DNA of 64,000 nucleotides, from positions 186,001 through 250,000 of the forward strand of contig NZ_JBMSEE010000002.1 in the NCBI RefSeq assembly GCF_049446155.1, given 5' to 3'. This document shows positions 17,298 through 26,489 of the stretch, piece after piece. This DNA is from Rivibacter sp049446155 (lineage in GTDB: Bacteria > Pseudomonadota > Gammaproteobacteria > Burkholderiales > Burkholderiaceae_C). The notes under the pieces were generated by a model that saw only the letters and a program-made list of their open reading frames with translations, searched no databases and was not told where the DNA came from. The translations under genes and the position numbers were made by a program. The first letter of the stretch is position 1. Every line of letters begins with the position of its first letter.

Positions 17298-19055
17298 ATG
17301 AAAGCCTCCCAGTTCTTCGTCTCCACGCTCAAGGAAGCACCCGCCGACGCCGAGGTCGTCAGCCACCAGCTGATGATGCGCGCCGGCATGATCAAGCGCC
17401 TGGGCGCTGGCATCTACAACTACATGCCGATGGGCCTGCGCGTGATCCGCAAGGTCGAAGCCATCATCCGCGAGGAGATGAACCGCGCCGGCGCGGTCGA
17501 GCTTCTGATGCCGATCGTGCAGCCGGCCGAGCTGTGGCAGGAGACCGGCCGCTTCGACAAGATGGGCCCCGAGCTGCTACGCGTGAAAGACCGCCACGAG
17601 CGCGACTTCATCATCCAGCCGACCAGCGAGGAGGTCGTCACCGACATCGCGCGCCAGGAACTGCGCAGCTACAAGCAGCTGCCGAAAAACTTCTATCACA
17701 TCCAGACCAAGTTCCGCGACGAGCGCCGGCCGCGCTTCGGCGTGATGCGCGGGCGCGAGTTCACGATGAAGGACGCCTACTCCTTCGACCGTGACAAGGA
17801 CGGCGCCACCCGCAGCTACCGGGCGATGGTCGAGGCCTACAAGCGCATCTTCGACCGCTTCGGTCTGCAGTACCGCGCGGTCGCGGCCGACACCGGCGCG
17901 ATCGGCGGCGACCTTTCGCACGAGTTCCAGGTCATCGCCGACACCGGCGAGGACGCGATCGTCTACAGCACCGGCAGCGAGTACGCCGCCAACATCGAGC
18001 TGGCCGAGGCCGTGTCGCTGATCGCCGAACGCGCCGCGCCGACCGAGCCGCTGGCCAAGACGCCGACGCCCGGCAAGAGCACCTGCGAGGACGTCGCGGC
18101 CCTGTTGGGCTTGCCGCTCGCGCGCACCGTGAAGTCGCTGGTGCTCGCCACCGACGAGAAGAACGAGGCCGGCGACATCGTCAAGACCACCGTCTGGCTG
18201 CTGCTCGTGCGCGGCGATCACGATCTCAACGAGGTCAAGGCCGGCAAGCTCGAAGGCCTCAAGGCGGGCTTTCGATTCGCCACGGTGGCCGAGATCGAGA
18301 GCCACTTCGGCTGCAAGCCGGGCTACCTGGGCCCGATCGGCATGAAGATGGTCCATGGGCAGCCGGTCAAGGTGGTGGCCGACCGCACCGTCGCCGCGAT
18401 GAGCGACTTCGTCTGCGGCGCCAACGATGCCGACTTCCACTTCACCGGCGTCAACTGGGGCCGCGATCTTCCCGAGCCCGACCTGGTGGCCGACATCCGC
18501 AACGTCGTCGCCGGCGACCCCTCGCCGGACGGCCAGGGCACGCTCGCGATCCAGCGCGGCATCGAGGTCGGTCACGTGTTCTACCTCGGCACCAAGTACT
18601 CGAAGGCGATGAACGCCACTTACCTGGACGAGACCGGCAAGCCGCAGTTGATGGAGATGGGCTGCTACGGCATTGGCGTGACGCGCATCCTGGGCGCCGC
18701 GATCGAGCAGAACCACGATGCGCGCGGCATCGTCTGGCCGGACGCGATCGCGCCGTTCACCGTGGTGATCTGTCCGATCGGCTACGACCGCAGCGCCGAG
18801 GTCAAGGCCAGCGCCGATGCGCTGCACGACGAACTGGCCGCCAAGGGCATCGACGTCCTGCTCGACGACCGCGGCGAGCGCCCCGGCGCGATGTTCGCCG
18901 ATTGGGAGCTGATCGGCGTGCCGCATCGCGTGGTGATCTCCGACCGCGGCCTCAAGGAAGGCCAGACCGAGGTCCAGGGTCGGCGTGACGCCGAGCCGAC
19001 CGCGGTGCCGCGCGCCGACGTCGCGGCCTTCGTCGCTGCTCGCGTGAAGTGCTGA
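17298..19055 (+). CDS. proS: Prolyl-tRNA synthetase (bacterial type with editing domain)
   Basis: Charges tRNA-Pro with proline. The 585-residue protein has class II motifs (motif 2 FRDERRPRFGVMRGREFTMKDAYSF, motif 3 GCYGIGVTRI) and the internal YbaK-like editing insertion between about 220 and 400 that deacylates mis-charged Ala-tRNA-Pro. The C-terminal anticodon-binding domain starts near VVICPIGYD. The first ATG with a family-like MKASQFFVSTLKEAP start is chosen. Its 3' end overlaps the next gene by seven bases. Confidence 0.97.
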   Translation: MKASQFFVSTLKEAPADAEVVSHQLMMRAGMIKRLGAGIYNYMPMGLRVIRKVEAIIREEMNRAGAVELLMPIVQPAELWQETGRFDKMGPELLRVKDRHERDFIIQPTSEEVVTDIARQELRSYKQLPKNFYHIQTKFRDERRPRFGVMRGREFTMKDAYSFDRDKDGATRSYRAMVEAYKRIFDRFGLQYRAVAADTGAIGGDLSHEFQVIADTGEDAIVYSTGSEYAANIELAEAVSLIAERAAPTEPLAKTPTPGKSTCEDVAALLGLPLARTVKSLVLATDEKNEAGDIVKTTVWLLLVRGDHDLNEVKAGKLEGLKAGFRFATVAEIESHFGCKPGYLGPIGMKMVHGQPVKVVADRTVAAMSDFVCGANDADFHFTGVNWGRDLPEPDLVADIRNVVAGDPSPDGQGTLAIQRGIEVGHVFYLGTKYSKAMNATYLDETGKPQLMEMGCYGIGVTRILGAAIEQNHDARGIVWPDAIAPFTVVICPIGYDRSAEVKASADALHDELAAKGIDVLLDDRGERPGAMFADWELIGVPHRVVISDRGLKEGQTEVQGRRDAEPTAVPRADVAAFVAARVKC

Positions 19056-19666
19056 GAGCGCGCCGCCAGGCACTGGGCGTCGCCGGCGCAACAGCCCTGC
19101 TGGCGGCCGGCGGCTGGCCGTCGCGGGCCTGGGCCGGCGCGCAGGTCGAGGAGCCGCTGGCCGACGCGGTGCGCACGGCGCTCAGCAAGGCGGTGGCCAA
19201 TGCCGCGCCGCCGCGCCCGCAGTTCCAGACCACCGAGCAGCGCATCGGCTACCTGCGCTGGCTCGGCGCCGCGAGCGAGCGGCTCGCGCGGCGCAACAAG
19301 GACTTCGACAGCCGGCGCGAGTTCCTCCAGACGCTGTGGTATGAGAGCAAGCGCGCGGGGCTCGATCCTTCACTCGTGCTCGGTCTGATCGAGGTCGAGA
19401 GCGCGTTTCGAAAGTTCGCGATCTCGTCGGTCGGCGCGCGCGGTTACATGCAGGTGATGCCGTTCTGGGCGCGGCTGATCGGCGACGGCAATGCCGCGCG
19501 GCTGTTCCACACGCAGACCAACCTGCGCTTCGGCTGCGTGATCCTGCGCCACTACCTCGACACCGAGCGCGGCGACCTCTTCCTCGCGCTCGGTCGCTAC
19601 AACGGCAGCCGCGGGCGGTCCGAGTATCCAAACGCGGTGTTCGCCGCACAGCGGCGCTGGGGCTGA
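19049..19666 (+). CDS. Soluble lytic transglycosylase-like protein (SLT domain)
   Basis: A periplasmic murein-cleaving enzyme candidate of 205 residues. Residues 1-30 form a signal peptide with twin arginines near the start (RARRQALGVAGATALLAAGG) and an AWA cleavage region. The SLT fold follows, with catalytic Glu in GLIEVESAF, then SSVGARGYMQVMPFW and GRYNGSRGRSEYP. The start is a GTG at 19049 that overlaps the proS stop, so it probably depends on proS translation. The mature protein is small for Slt70 and closer to the MltE/EmtA-like group. Confidence 0.87.
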   Translation: MLRARRQALGVAGATALLAAGGWPSRAWAGAQVEEPLADAVRTALSKAVANAAPPRPQFQTTEQRIGYLRWLGAASERLARRNKDFDSRREFLQTLWYESKRAGLDPSLVLGLIEVESAFRKFAISSVGARGYMQVMPFWARLIGDGNAARLFHTQTNLRFGCVILRHYLDTERGDLFLALGRYNGSRGRSEYPNAVFAAQRRWG

Positions 19667-19749
19667 GGCCTTCGCCGGCCATCTGTTCCGGTCGCATCCG
19701 GCGGCGTCTGTGCTGGCCGCCGTGCGATCGACCGGTACAGAATCGGCGC

Positions 19750-21297
19750 ATGGATGCCACCGATTCCGGCAGCGCCGGTTTGCTCTACCTGCAGGTGGCA
19801 GAACGCCTGGCCGGCGCGATCCGTTCGGGTTCGCTCGACAGCGGCGAGCGCATGCCCTCGGTGCGCGAACTCGCGCGCCAGCACGGCGTTTCGCTGACCA
19901 CGGTGACGCAGGCCTATCGCTGGCTCGAGGACCAGCGCCTGGTCGAGGCGCGGCCGCGTTCGGGCTACTTTGTCGCGGCGCGCGTTCGCCGGCTGCCCGA
20001 GCCGGAGGTCTCTCAGCCGCCCGCCGATTCGCGCGCCGTCGACATCAGCTCCCTGGTCGAGCAGGTCATGACGCTCGCCAACGACCGCAGCGTCATCTCG
20101 TTCGGCGCCGCCTGTCCGAGCGAAGGCCTGTTCAACCTGGAGCGCGTGCGCCGTGCGTTCAACCGTGCCGCGCTGCGACAGCGCGCGACCTTGTGCCGTT
20201 ACCCCTTCGGCACCGGCCAGGAGGAGTTGCGCCGCGCGGTGGCGCGCCGCGCGCTCGGCCTGGGCTGCGAGCTCGATCCCGCGGAGGTCGTGATCACCGG
20301 CAGCTGCCTGGAGGCCATCACGCTGTGCCTGCGCTGCGTCACGCGGCCCGGCGACGTGGTCGCGCTGGAGTCGCCCACGCACTTCGGCTTTCTCGAGATC
20401 CTTGAAAGCCTGCACCTGCGTGCGCTCGAGATCCCCACGCATCCGCGCCACGGCATCTCGCTCGATGCGCTGCAGCTTGCGCTGGACACCCAGCCGGTGC
20501 GCGCGGTGCTGCTGGTGCCCACGCTGTCGAATCCGCTTGGCGCGTGCATGCCGCTTTCCGAGCGCCGCCGGCTGGCGCAGATGCTGGCCGAGCGCCGCGT
20601 GCCCTTGGTCGAGGACGTGCTCTACAACGACCTCGCCGAGCAGGACGACCGTCGTCGCGCGGTGAAGTCGTTCGATGCCAGCGGCAACGTGATGATCTGC
20701 GGCTCGTTCTCCAAGACGCTGGCGCCCGGCCTGCGGCTGGGCTGGGTCGATGCCGGTCGATGGGGCACGGCGCTGCGGCGCATGAAGTCGAGCACCAGCG
20801 GCAGCCAGACCGCGGTGGTCGAGTCGGCCCTGGCCGAGCTGCTGGCGCAGCCGGGCCTGGAGTCGAGCTTCCGCCAGCTGCGCGCGACCATCGCTGCGCG
20901 CGTCGACGATGCCCGCGGCCTGATCGCGCAAAGCTTTCCCAAGGGCACGCGCGTCACCGATCCGGCCGGCGGCTACATCCTGTGGGTCGAGCTGCCGCAG
21001 GCGGTGGACTCGATCGCACTGTTCCACGCCTGCGTCGACGAGGGCATCTGCATCGCGCCGGGCACGATGTTCAGCACCTCGGAGCGCTTTAGGCACTGCA
21101 TCCGCCTGGGCGTCGGCGGTCACTGGGACGAGGCGCGGCGCAGCGCCCTGCAGCGCGTGGGCCGCATCGCGGCCGCGATGGCCGACGCCGGCTACAAGCC
21201 CGGCCAGGCCTTGGGCGTGGCGGCCTCGATGCCGGCGAGTTCGAGCACGCGCTCGACTGTTTCGTCGACCAGTTCGTCGATCGTCGTGGGCCGGTGA
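19750..21297 (+). CDS. MocR-type GntR/aminotransferase transcription regulator
   Basis: A 515-residue fusion. Residues 1-75 are a GntR winged helix (LAGAIRSGSLDSGERMPSVRELARQHGVSLTTVTQAYRWLEDQ). The remainder is a fold-type I aminotransferase-like domain with the PLP lysine in SFSKTLAPGLRLGW. MocR proteins sense amino acids or vitamin B6 and regulate PLP, GABA or transport genes. The last ~25 residues are Ser/Thr-rich and read through the 3' end of ubiX on the other strand (overlap of 106 bases), so they may be untypical of the family. The regulated gene is not evident. Confidence 0.9.
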   Translation: MDATDSGSAGLLYLQVAERLAGAIRSGSLDSGERMPSVRELARQHGVSLTTVTQAYRWLEDQRLVEARPRSGYFVAARVRRLPEPEVSQPPADSRAVDISSLVEQVMTLANDRSVISFGAACPSEGLFNLERVRRAFNRAALRQRATLCRYPFGTGQEELRRAVARRALGLGCELDPAEVVITGSCLEAITLCLRCVTRPGDVVALESPTHFGFLEILESLHLRALEIPTHPRHGISLDALQLALDTQPVRAVLLVPTLSNPLGACMPLSERRRLAQMLAERRVPLVEDVLYNDLAEQDDRRRAVKSFDASGNVMICGSFSKTLAPGLRLGWVDAGRWGTALRRMKSSTSGSQTAVVESALAELLAQPGLESSFRQLRATIAARVDDARGLIAQSFPKGTRVTDPAGGYILWVELPQAVDSIALFHACVDEGICIAPGTMFSTSERFRHCIRLGVGGHWDEARRSALQRVGRIAAAMADAGYKPGQALGVAASMPASSSTRSTVSSTSSSIVVGR

Positions 21298-21764
21298 TAG
21301 AAGGCCGGCAGCGGCGGGAACACGATCGCGCCCATCTCGGTGGCCGCCACCATGTTGCGCAGGTGGGCCAGGTTCAACGGTGTCTCGCGCACCATCAGGA
21401 TCAGGCGGCGGCGTTCCTTGAGCGTGACATCGGCCGCGCGCGTGAGCAGGTTGTCGCCCAGGCCGTGCGCGATCGCGGCCAGGCTCTTCATCGAGCACGG
21501 GGCGACCACCATCGCGGCGGTCGCGAAGCTGCCGCTGGCGATGCACGCGCCGACATCGCCGGGCGCATGCGACTCGTCGGCCAGCGCGTCGAGCGCCGCG
21601 CGGTCGAGCCCCAGCTCGTGGTGGACGTTGAGCACGCCCGCGGGCGTGGCAACCAGGTGGGTACTTACGCCCAGCGCGCGCGCGCGCTGGAGCAGGCGAA
21701 CGCCGTAGACGGCGCCCGAAGCGCCGGTCAGCCCGACGACCAGCCGCCGCGCGGCAGCGGCCAT
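21192..21764 (-). CDS. ubiX: Flavin prenyltransferase UbiX
   Basis: Makes prenylated FMN, the cofactor of the decarboxylase UbiD in ubiquinone synthesis. The 190-residue protein shows VVGLTGASGAVYG, the conserved APCSMKSLAAIAHG segment and the C-terminal NMVAATEMGAIVFPPLPAFYHRP motif. The ATG at 21764 is the first residue after the grxD stop (TGATG, one-base overlap), so the genes are coupled. Its 3' end overlaps the convergent MocR gene by 106 bases. Confidence 0.95.
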   Translation of the reverse strand: MAAAARRLVVGLTGASGAVYGVRLLQRARALGVSTHLVATPAGVLNVHHELGLDRAALDALADESHAPGDVGACIASGSFATAAMVVAPCSMKSLAAIAHGLGDNLLTRAADVTLKERRRLILMVRETPLNLAHLRNMVAATEMGAIVFPPLPAFYHRPTTIDELVDETVERVLELAGIEAATPKAWPGL

Positions 21765-22084
21765 CAGGCGGCCTTCTTCACCAGCAGCGGCTGCAGCTCG
21801 CCGGCCTGGTACATCTCCATCATGATGTCCGAGCCGCCGACGAACTGGCCGTCGATGTAGAGCTGCGGAATCGTCGGCCAGTTGGCGTATTCCTTGATGC
21901 CCTGGCGGATTTCCTCGTCCTCGAGCACGTTCACCGTCTTGAGGTCGGTGACGCCGCAGGCCTTGAGGATCTGGATGGCGCGGCCGGAAAAGCCGCACAT
22001 CGGAAACTGGGCCGTGCCTTTCATGAACAGCACGATCCGGTGGTTCTTCACCAGCGCGTCGATGCGCTGCTGGACGTCGCTCAT
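21764..22084 (-). CDS. grxD: Monothiol glutaredoxin (Grx4 type)
   Basis: A 106-residue glutaredoxin with the monothiol active site CGFS (Cys30) and the conserved WPTIPQLYIDGQFVGGSDI segment. Such proteins bind [2Fe-2S] clusters with BolA or glutathione and act in iron-sulfur trafficking. The ATG at 22084 gives the family's MSDVQQRID start. ubiX follows with a one-base overlap. Confidence 0.95.
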   Translation of the reverse strand: MSDVQQRIDALVKNHRIVLFMKGTAQFPMCGFSGRAIQILKACGVTDLKTVNVLEDEEIRQGIKEYANWPTIPQLYIDGQFVGGSDIMMEMYQAGELQPLLVKKAA

Positions 22085-22208
22085 CGCTTGACTCCCTCGG
22101 TTGGCGAGCCGCCGCGGATTGGAATCTCCGGCGGCAAAGCCGGGGTTATACGCCAGCGGCCCGGGGCCTGCCCCGACCGGCGTCAAGTCCCTGCCACGAA
22201 GGCACCGA

Positions 22209-22895
22209 TCAGAAGGCGTACGAGACGCCGACGTGAATCATCGGGTTGAGCTGCAGGTCGCGCACCAGGTCGCTCGGCGCCTGTTGGCTTGCCGGCGTCT
22301 GCCCCAGCCGCACCGCCGAGCGCGGTTGCAGCGCGGTCATGCCGAGGTCGGCGCTGACGCCCCAGCCCTCGCCGGTCAGGCTGCGCTTGCCGATCAGCCC
22401 GGTGTAGCCGACGCCGACGTAGGGCACCGCGGCCGCATCGCCGGCATCGCCGGCCCAGGCCGGTGCCGTCAGGCTGTAGCTGCGCCGGTCGCTGGTGAAG
22501 CCCGGCGCGAGCAGCGAACTGCCCAGCGCGCCCACACCCAACGTGCCGTGGGTGCCGATCACGCCGCCGGTGGCGCGGAAGCCGCCCGCTGATGCACCCA
22601 GCGTGCGGTTCGAGAAGTAGTAGCCGCTCAACAGGCTCAGGTTGCCCGGCCTTCCGGCGGCCGGATCCCAGGCCGCCGCGTCGCCGGGATCTTGCACGCT
22701 GACCGCGAGCTGGCCGCGCCAGCCGGCGGTGGTGGCGCCATCGTCGAGGGCCGACGATGGGCCAGCGGACCATCGCAGGCCGTTGTCGGCCAGGGCCGCG
22801 CAGGCCGCACAGGCCAGCAGTCCGAACATCAGGGCCGCGCGAAGCTGCTGCTCGCGGCGAAGGGACGGGGACACGCAACGGATCGGCGAGGACAT
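22209..22895 (-). CDS. Predicted outer-membrane beta-barrel protein of unknown function
   Basis: A 228-residue secreted protein. The N-terminus is a basic start followed by a hydrophobic Ala/Leu/Cys stretch ending in ALADNG, a signal peptide. The rest alternates Gly/Tyr/Ser-rich short strands, and the protein ends VGVSYAF, a C-terminal phenylalanine typical of outer-membrane barrels. I did not recognise a specific family. The ATG at 22895 is preferred because GGAGGAG lies at a good distance; an upstream in-frame ATG at 22910 has none. It lies between prmC and grxD on the same strand. Confidence 0.65.
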   Translation of the reverse strand: MSSPIRCVSPSLRREQQLRAALMFGLLACAACAALADNGLRWSAGPSSALDDGATTAGWRGQLAVSVQDPGDAAAWDPAAGRPGNLSLLSGYYFSNRTLGASAGGFRATGGVIGTHGTLGVGALGSSLLAPGFTSDRRSYSLTAPAWAGDAGDAAAVPYVGVGYTGLIGKRSLTGEGWGVSADLGMTALQPRSAVRLGQTPASQQAPSDLVRDLQLNPMIHVGVSYAF

Positions 22896-23075
22896 GGCGA
22901 TCTCCTCCATCGACCGGGACGCCGCGCCGCACCGCGGGATGCGGGCGCGCGGCGAGCGGGACCCGGGAAGTCATGCTACGCCCGCACCCTGCGGCGCGTG
23001 CGTGAGCAATTGACGCCGCGCGTGCCTCAAGTTGGGGGTCGTCGCGCGACGGCGACAGGCCGCTCGCCGCTTCTC

Positions 23076-23918
23076 TCAGCCCGGCGCGCGGGCGCCGGTG
23101 CAGCGTGCGCGTTCGCCGAGATCGAGCCGCGTGCCGATCGACGAAAAGCCAGCGCTCGCCAACAGCGCGGCCACCGCCTGGGCCTGGTCGAAGCCGTGCT
23201 CGAACAGCAGCCAGCCGCCGGGCGCGAGGTGATCGCGCGCGCCGGCGACGATGCGGCGGATCGCGTCCAGGCCGTCGATGCCGGAGGTGAGCGCCTGCTG
23301 CGGTTCGTGACCCAGCGCGGCCAGGTGCACGTCGCCTTCGGCAATGTAGGGCGGGTTGCTGACCACGAGATCGAAGCGCTGACCGGCTAGGTCCTGCCAC
23401 CAGTCGCTGACACGCCACGCGACGCGCAGCCCGAGGCGCTCGCCGTTGGCGCGCGCGACCGCCAGCGCGGTGTCGCTCGCGTCGATCGCGGTGATGCGTG
23501 CGAGCGGGCGCGCCTGGGCGATCGCCAGCGCGATCGCGCCGCTGCCGGTGCCGAGGTCGGCCACCGCGACGGGGCGGTCGGCCGGCAGCAGTTCCAGCGC
23601 CCACTCGACCAGCGTTTCGGTGTCCGGACGCGGGATCAGCACGTCGGGCGTCACGCGCAGGGCGAGGCCGTGGAACTCCTTCTCGCCGACCAGGTAGGCC
23701 AGCGGCTCGCCGGCCGCGCGGCGCACGAACAGCGCGGCCGCGCGCTGCGCGTCGGCTGTGGCCAGCAGCTCGTCGTCATGGGCGATCAGCCAGACGCGCG
23801 GGCGGCCGAGCGCGTGTTCGAGCAAGGCGAGCGCATCGAGGCGCTCCACGCCGATCGTGCGCGCCGCTGCCAGGGCGTCGCGCACGGTGGCCGCTGCGAG
23901 CCGGCGTTCGAGGCTCAT
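23076..23918 (-). CDS. prmC: Release factor glutamine methyltransferase
   Basis: Methylates the GGQ glutamine of release factors RF1 and RF2. The 280-residue protein has the N-terminal helical domain, the LIPRPDTETLVEWAL segment, SAM motif DLGTGSGAIA at about 121-130 and the catalytic NPPY at 188-191. Its start overlaps the prfA stop by four bases (ATGA), so enzyme and substrate genes are translationally coupled. Frames upstream would run through prfA and are rejected. Confidence 0.96.
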   Translation of the reverse strand: MSLERRLAAATVRDALAAARTIGVERLDALALLEHALGRPRVWLIAHDDELLATADAQRAAALFVRRAAGEPLAYLVGEKEFHGLALRVTPDVLIPRPDTETLVEWALELLPADRPVAVADLGTGSGAIALAIAQARPLARITAIDASDTALAVARANGERLGLRVAWRVSDWWQDLAGQRFDLVVSNPPYIAEGDVHLAALGHEPQQALTSGIDGLDAIRRIVAGARDHLAPGGWLLFEHGFDQAQAVAALLASAGFSSIGTRLDLGERARCTGARAPG

Positions 23919-25000
23919 CGGTCGCCGATCTCCATCTGCGCGAGCAGTTCGGCTTCGCGCGCGGCGAGCAGGCCGTCGATCAGCGGCTCGAGCTCGCCGT
24001 CGAGCACCGCGCCAAGCTGGTAGAGCGTCAGGTTGATGCGGTGGTCGGTGACGCGACCCTGCGGGAAGTTGTAGGTGCGGATGCGGTCCGAGCGGTCGCC
24101 GGAGCCGATCAGGCTCTTGCGCGTGGCGGCTTCCTTGGCGAGGCGCTCGTTGCGCTCGCGGTCGCGCAGCCGCGCTGCCAGCACCGCCAGTGCCTTGGCC
24201 TTGTTGCGGTGCTGGGAGCGGTCGTCCTGGCATTCGGCGACCAGGCCGGTGGGCAGGTGGGTCACGCGCACCGCCGAGTCGGTCTTGTTGACGTGCTGGC
24301 CGCCGGCGCCGCTGGCGCGGAAGGTGTCGATGCGCAGCTCCGCCGGGTTGAGCGTGATTTCGGCGGCTTCGTCCGGCTCGCTCAGCACGGCCACGGTGCA
24401 GGCGCTGGTGTGGATGCGGCCCTGCGTCTCGGTCACCGGCACGCGCTGCACGCGATGGCCGCCCGACTCGTACTTCAGCTTGCCGAACACGCCGTCGCCC
24501 TCGATGCGCAGCACAGCCTCCTTGTAGCCGCCGAGGTCGCTTTCGCTCGCGTTCATCAGCTCCAGCTTCCAGCCCTGGCGCTCGGCGTAGCGCGTGTACA
24601 TGCGCAGCAGGTCGCCGGCAAACAGGGCGGACTCGTCGCCGCCGGTGCCGGCACGGATCTCGATGAAGGCGTTGCGGCCGTCATCCGGGTCGCGCGGCAG
24701 CATCAGGCGCTGCAGCTCCGCTTCCAGGCGCTCCAGCTCCGCTTCGGCCGAGGCGATCTCCTCGGCCGCCATCTCGGCCATCTCGGGATCGGCCGCGAGC
24801 TCGCGCGCCGCCGCCAGGTCGGACTCGCGCTGCGCGTAGCGGCGGCTGCGCTCGATCAGGCCGGCCACTTCCACGTGCTCGCGGCTCAGTGCGCGAAAGG
24901 CCGCGCCGTCCTTCATGACGGCGGGATCGGCGAGCAGCGAGTCGAGCTCGGCCAGGCGGTCGGCATAGCGGTCGAGCTGCTGGCGCAACGCGGGTTTCAT
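23915..25000 (-). CDS. prfA: Peptide chain release factor 1
   Basis: Terminates translation at UAA and UAG. The 361-residue protein has the codon-recognition tripeptide of RF1 (PVT at about 188-190, a PxT variant) and the catalytic GGQ at 233-235. I chose the ATG at 25000 (MKPALRQQLDRYADR) because it matches the family length; an ATG four codons further upstream is also in frame. It sits 81 bases after hemA and overlaps prmC by four bases, the conserved hemA-prfA-prmC order. Confidence 0.97.
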   Translation of the reverse strand: MKPALRQQLDRYADRLAELDSLLADPAVMKDGAAFRALSREHVEVAGLIERSRRYAQRESDLAAARELAADPEMAEMAAEEIASAEAELERLEAELQRLMLPRDPDDGRNAFIEIRAGTGGDESALFAGDLLRMYTRYAERQGWKLELMNASESDLGGYKEAVLRIEGDGVFGKLKYESGGHRVQRVPVTETQGRIHTSACTVAVLSEPDEAAEITLNPAELRIDTFRASGAGGQHVNKTDSAVRVTHLPTGLVAECQDDRSQHRNKAKALAVLAARLRDRERNERLAKEAATRKSLIGSGDRSDRIRTYNFPQGRVTDHRINLTLYQLGAVLDGELEPLIDGLLAAREAELLAQMEIGDR

Positions 25001-25081
25001 GGGCTGGTGCAAACGAAGAGGAAAGAGGGCGGGCGCGGCGCGGCCGCGCGAGGTCGAAAGCGGCGAGCGCCGCGATCGTCG

Positions 25082-26377
25082 CTAACGCCCTTTGGCGTCG
25101 CCGCGCAGGAACAGGCGCGAGACGGTGGCGGCCAGCTGGGCGCGCTGTGCCGGATCGCTGGCGTGCAGCTCGGCGAAGGCGCCGTGCAGCAGCTTCTGCG
25201 TCAGGCCGCGCGAGAGCGCGTCCAGCACGGCTTCGACGTCGTCTCCGCGCGCCAGCAGCTTGCGTGCGCGCGCGATCTCGAGCTCGCGCCAGTTGTCGGC
25301 CTGGCTTTGCAGCGCCTGGATCAGCGGCACGGTGGCGCGCTGGTCGAGCCAGTGCACGAAGCTTTGCACCCCGGTCTCGATGATGGCCTCGGCCTGCGCG
25401 ACGGCCGCCTGGCGCTTCTCGCCGGCGCTTTGCACCAACTGCGCGAGATCGTCGACGGTGTAGAGGTACACGTCGCCCAGCCGCGCGACCTCGGGCTCGA
25501 TGTCGCGCGGCACGGCCAGGTCGACCATGAACATCGGCCGGTGCTTGCGCGCCTTGATCGCGCGCTCGACGGCACCCAGACCGATGATCGGCAGCGTGCT
25601 TGCGGTGCAGGAAACCACCGCGTCGAACTCGTGCAGTCGCGCCGGCAGGTCGGCCAGGCGGATCGCCTCGGCGCCGAAGCGCGTGGCGAGCTTCTCGCCG
25701 CGCTCGAGCGTGCGGTTGGCGATGGCGATGCTCTTCGGCGCGCGCGCTGCGAAGTGCGTCGCGGCGAGCTCGATCATCTCGCCGGCGCCGACGAACAGGA
25801 TGCGGATCTCGCGCAAGTCCTCGAACAACTGCGCGGCCAGGCGCACGGCGGCGGCGGCCATGCTGATCGAGTGGCTGCCGATCTCGGTCGACGTGCGCAC
25901 TTCCTTGGCGACCGCGAAGCTGCGCTGGAAGAGCTGGTGCAGCGTCGTGCCCAGCGTGCCGGCGGCGTCGGCCTCGCGCACCGCCTGCTTCATCTGGCCG
26001 AGGATCTGCGGCTCGCCGAGCACCATGGAGTCGAGGCCAGAGGCCACGCGAAACGCGTGGCGCGCCGCCTGGCCGCCCTCGAGCACGTAAGCGTGGGAAG
26101 ACAGCGTGTCGGTGCCGACGCCGCCGACCTCGGCCAGCCAGGCCAGCGCAGGCCTCACCATCGCCGGCTCGGCGGCGCAGTAGAGCTCGGTGCGGTTGCA
26201 AGTCGACAGGATCGCGGCCTCGGGCGGCGCGTCGGCCCGCACCGGTTGGCTGGGGCCGACCACATGGTGGCGAAACTGCTGCAGCGTCGGGGCGAGTTGT
26301 TCAAGCGTGAACGCAAAACGACCGCGCAGATCCACCGGCGCGGTCGTGTGATTCAGGCCGAGGGCGAACACACTCAT
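25082..26377 (-). CDS. hemA: Glutamyl-tRNA reductase
   Basis: Reduces glutamyl-tRNA to glutamate-1-semialdehyde, the entry to heme synthesis by the C5 pathway. The 431-residue protein has the opening MSVFALGLNHTTAPVDLR, the catalytic cysteine in STCNRTELY (Cys60), the NADPH-binding LFVGAGEM motif, and the C-terminal dimerisation helix. The first ATG with this family opening is at 26377. A TATAAT box directly precedes it with no room for a leader or a Shine-Dalgarno site, which suggests a leaderless or near-leaderless message. Confidence 0.96.
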   Translation of the reverse strand: MSVFALGLNHTTAPVDLRGRFAFTLEQLAPTLQQFRHHVVGPSQPVRADAPPEAAILSTCNRTELYCAAEPAMVRPALAWLAEVGGVGTDTLSSHAYVLEGGQAARHAFRVASGLDSMVLGEPQILGQMKQAVREADAAGTLGTTLHQLFQRSFAVAKEVRTSTEIGSHSISMAAAAVRLAAQLFEDLREIRILFVGAGEMIELAATHFAARAPKSIAIANRTLERGEKLATRFGAEAIRLADLPARLHEFDAVVSCTASTLPIIGLGAVERAIKARKHRPMFMVDLAVPRDIEPEVARLGDVYLYTVDDLAQLVQSAGEKRQAAVAQAEAIIETGVQSFVHWLDQRATVPLIQALQSQADNWRELEIARARKLLARGDDVEAVLDALSRGLTQKLLHGAFAELHASDPAQRAQLAATVSRLFLRGDAKGR

Positions 26378-26384
26378 GGCGCGG

Positions 26385-26390
26385 ATTATA
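26385..26390 (-). promoter_or_regulatory. -10 element upstream of hemA
   Basis: On the minus strand this hexamer reads TATAAT (plus strand attata), within an AT-rich run before the hemA ATG at 26377. The predicted transcription start would fall at or within one or two bases of the start codon. The -35 region at the normal distance is not a good TTGACA match. Confidence 0.5.
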
Positions 26391-26489
26391 AAATTCACAG
26401 TCTTTTCAACGACTTGGCATGTCTCAAATGCCCGCCATCGCGCCGGGACGACGTGCCGCCCGGGCCGACGCTCGATCCGCCCGCATGCA

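Noticed and set aside
19597..21546. A 649-codon minus-strand frame opposite the MocR gene
   Set aside because: No recognisable domain, low-complexity Arg/Ala composition, and it opposes a clear MocR protein.
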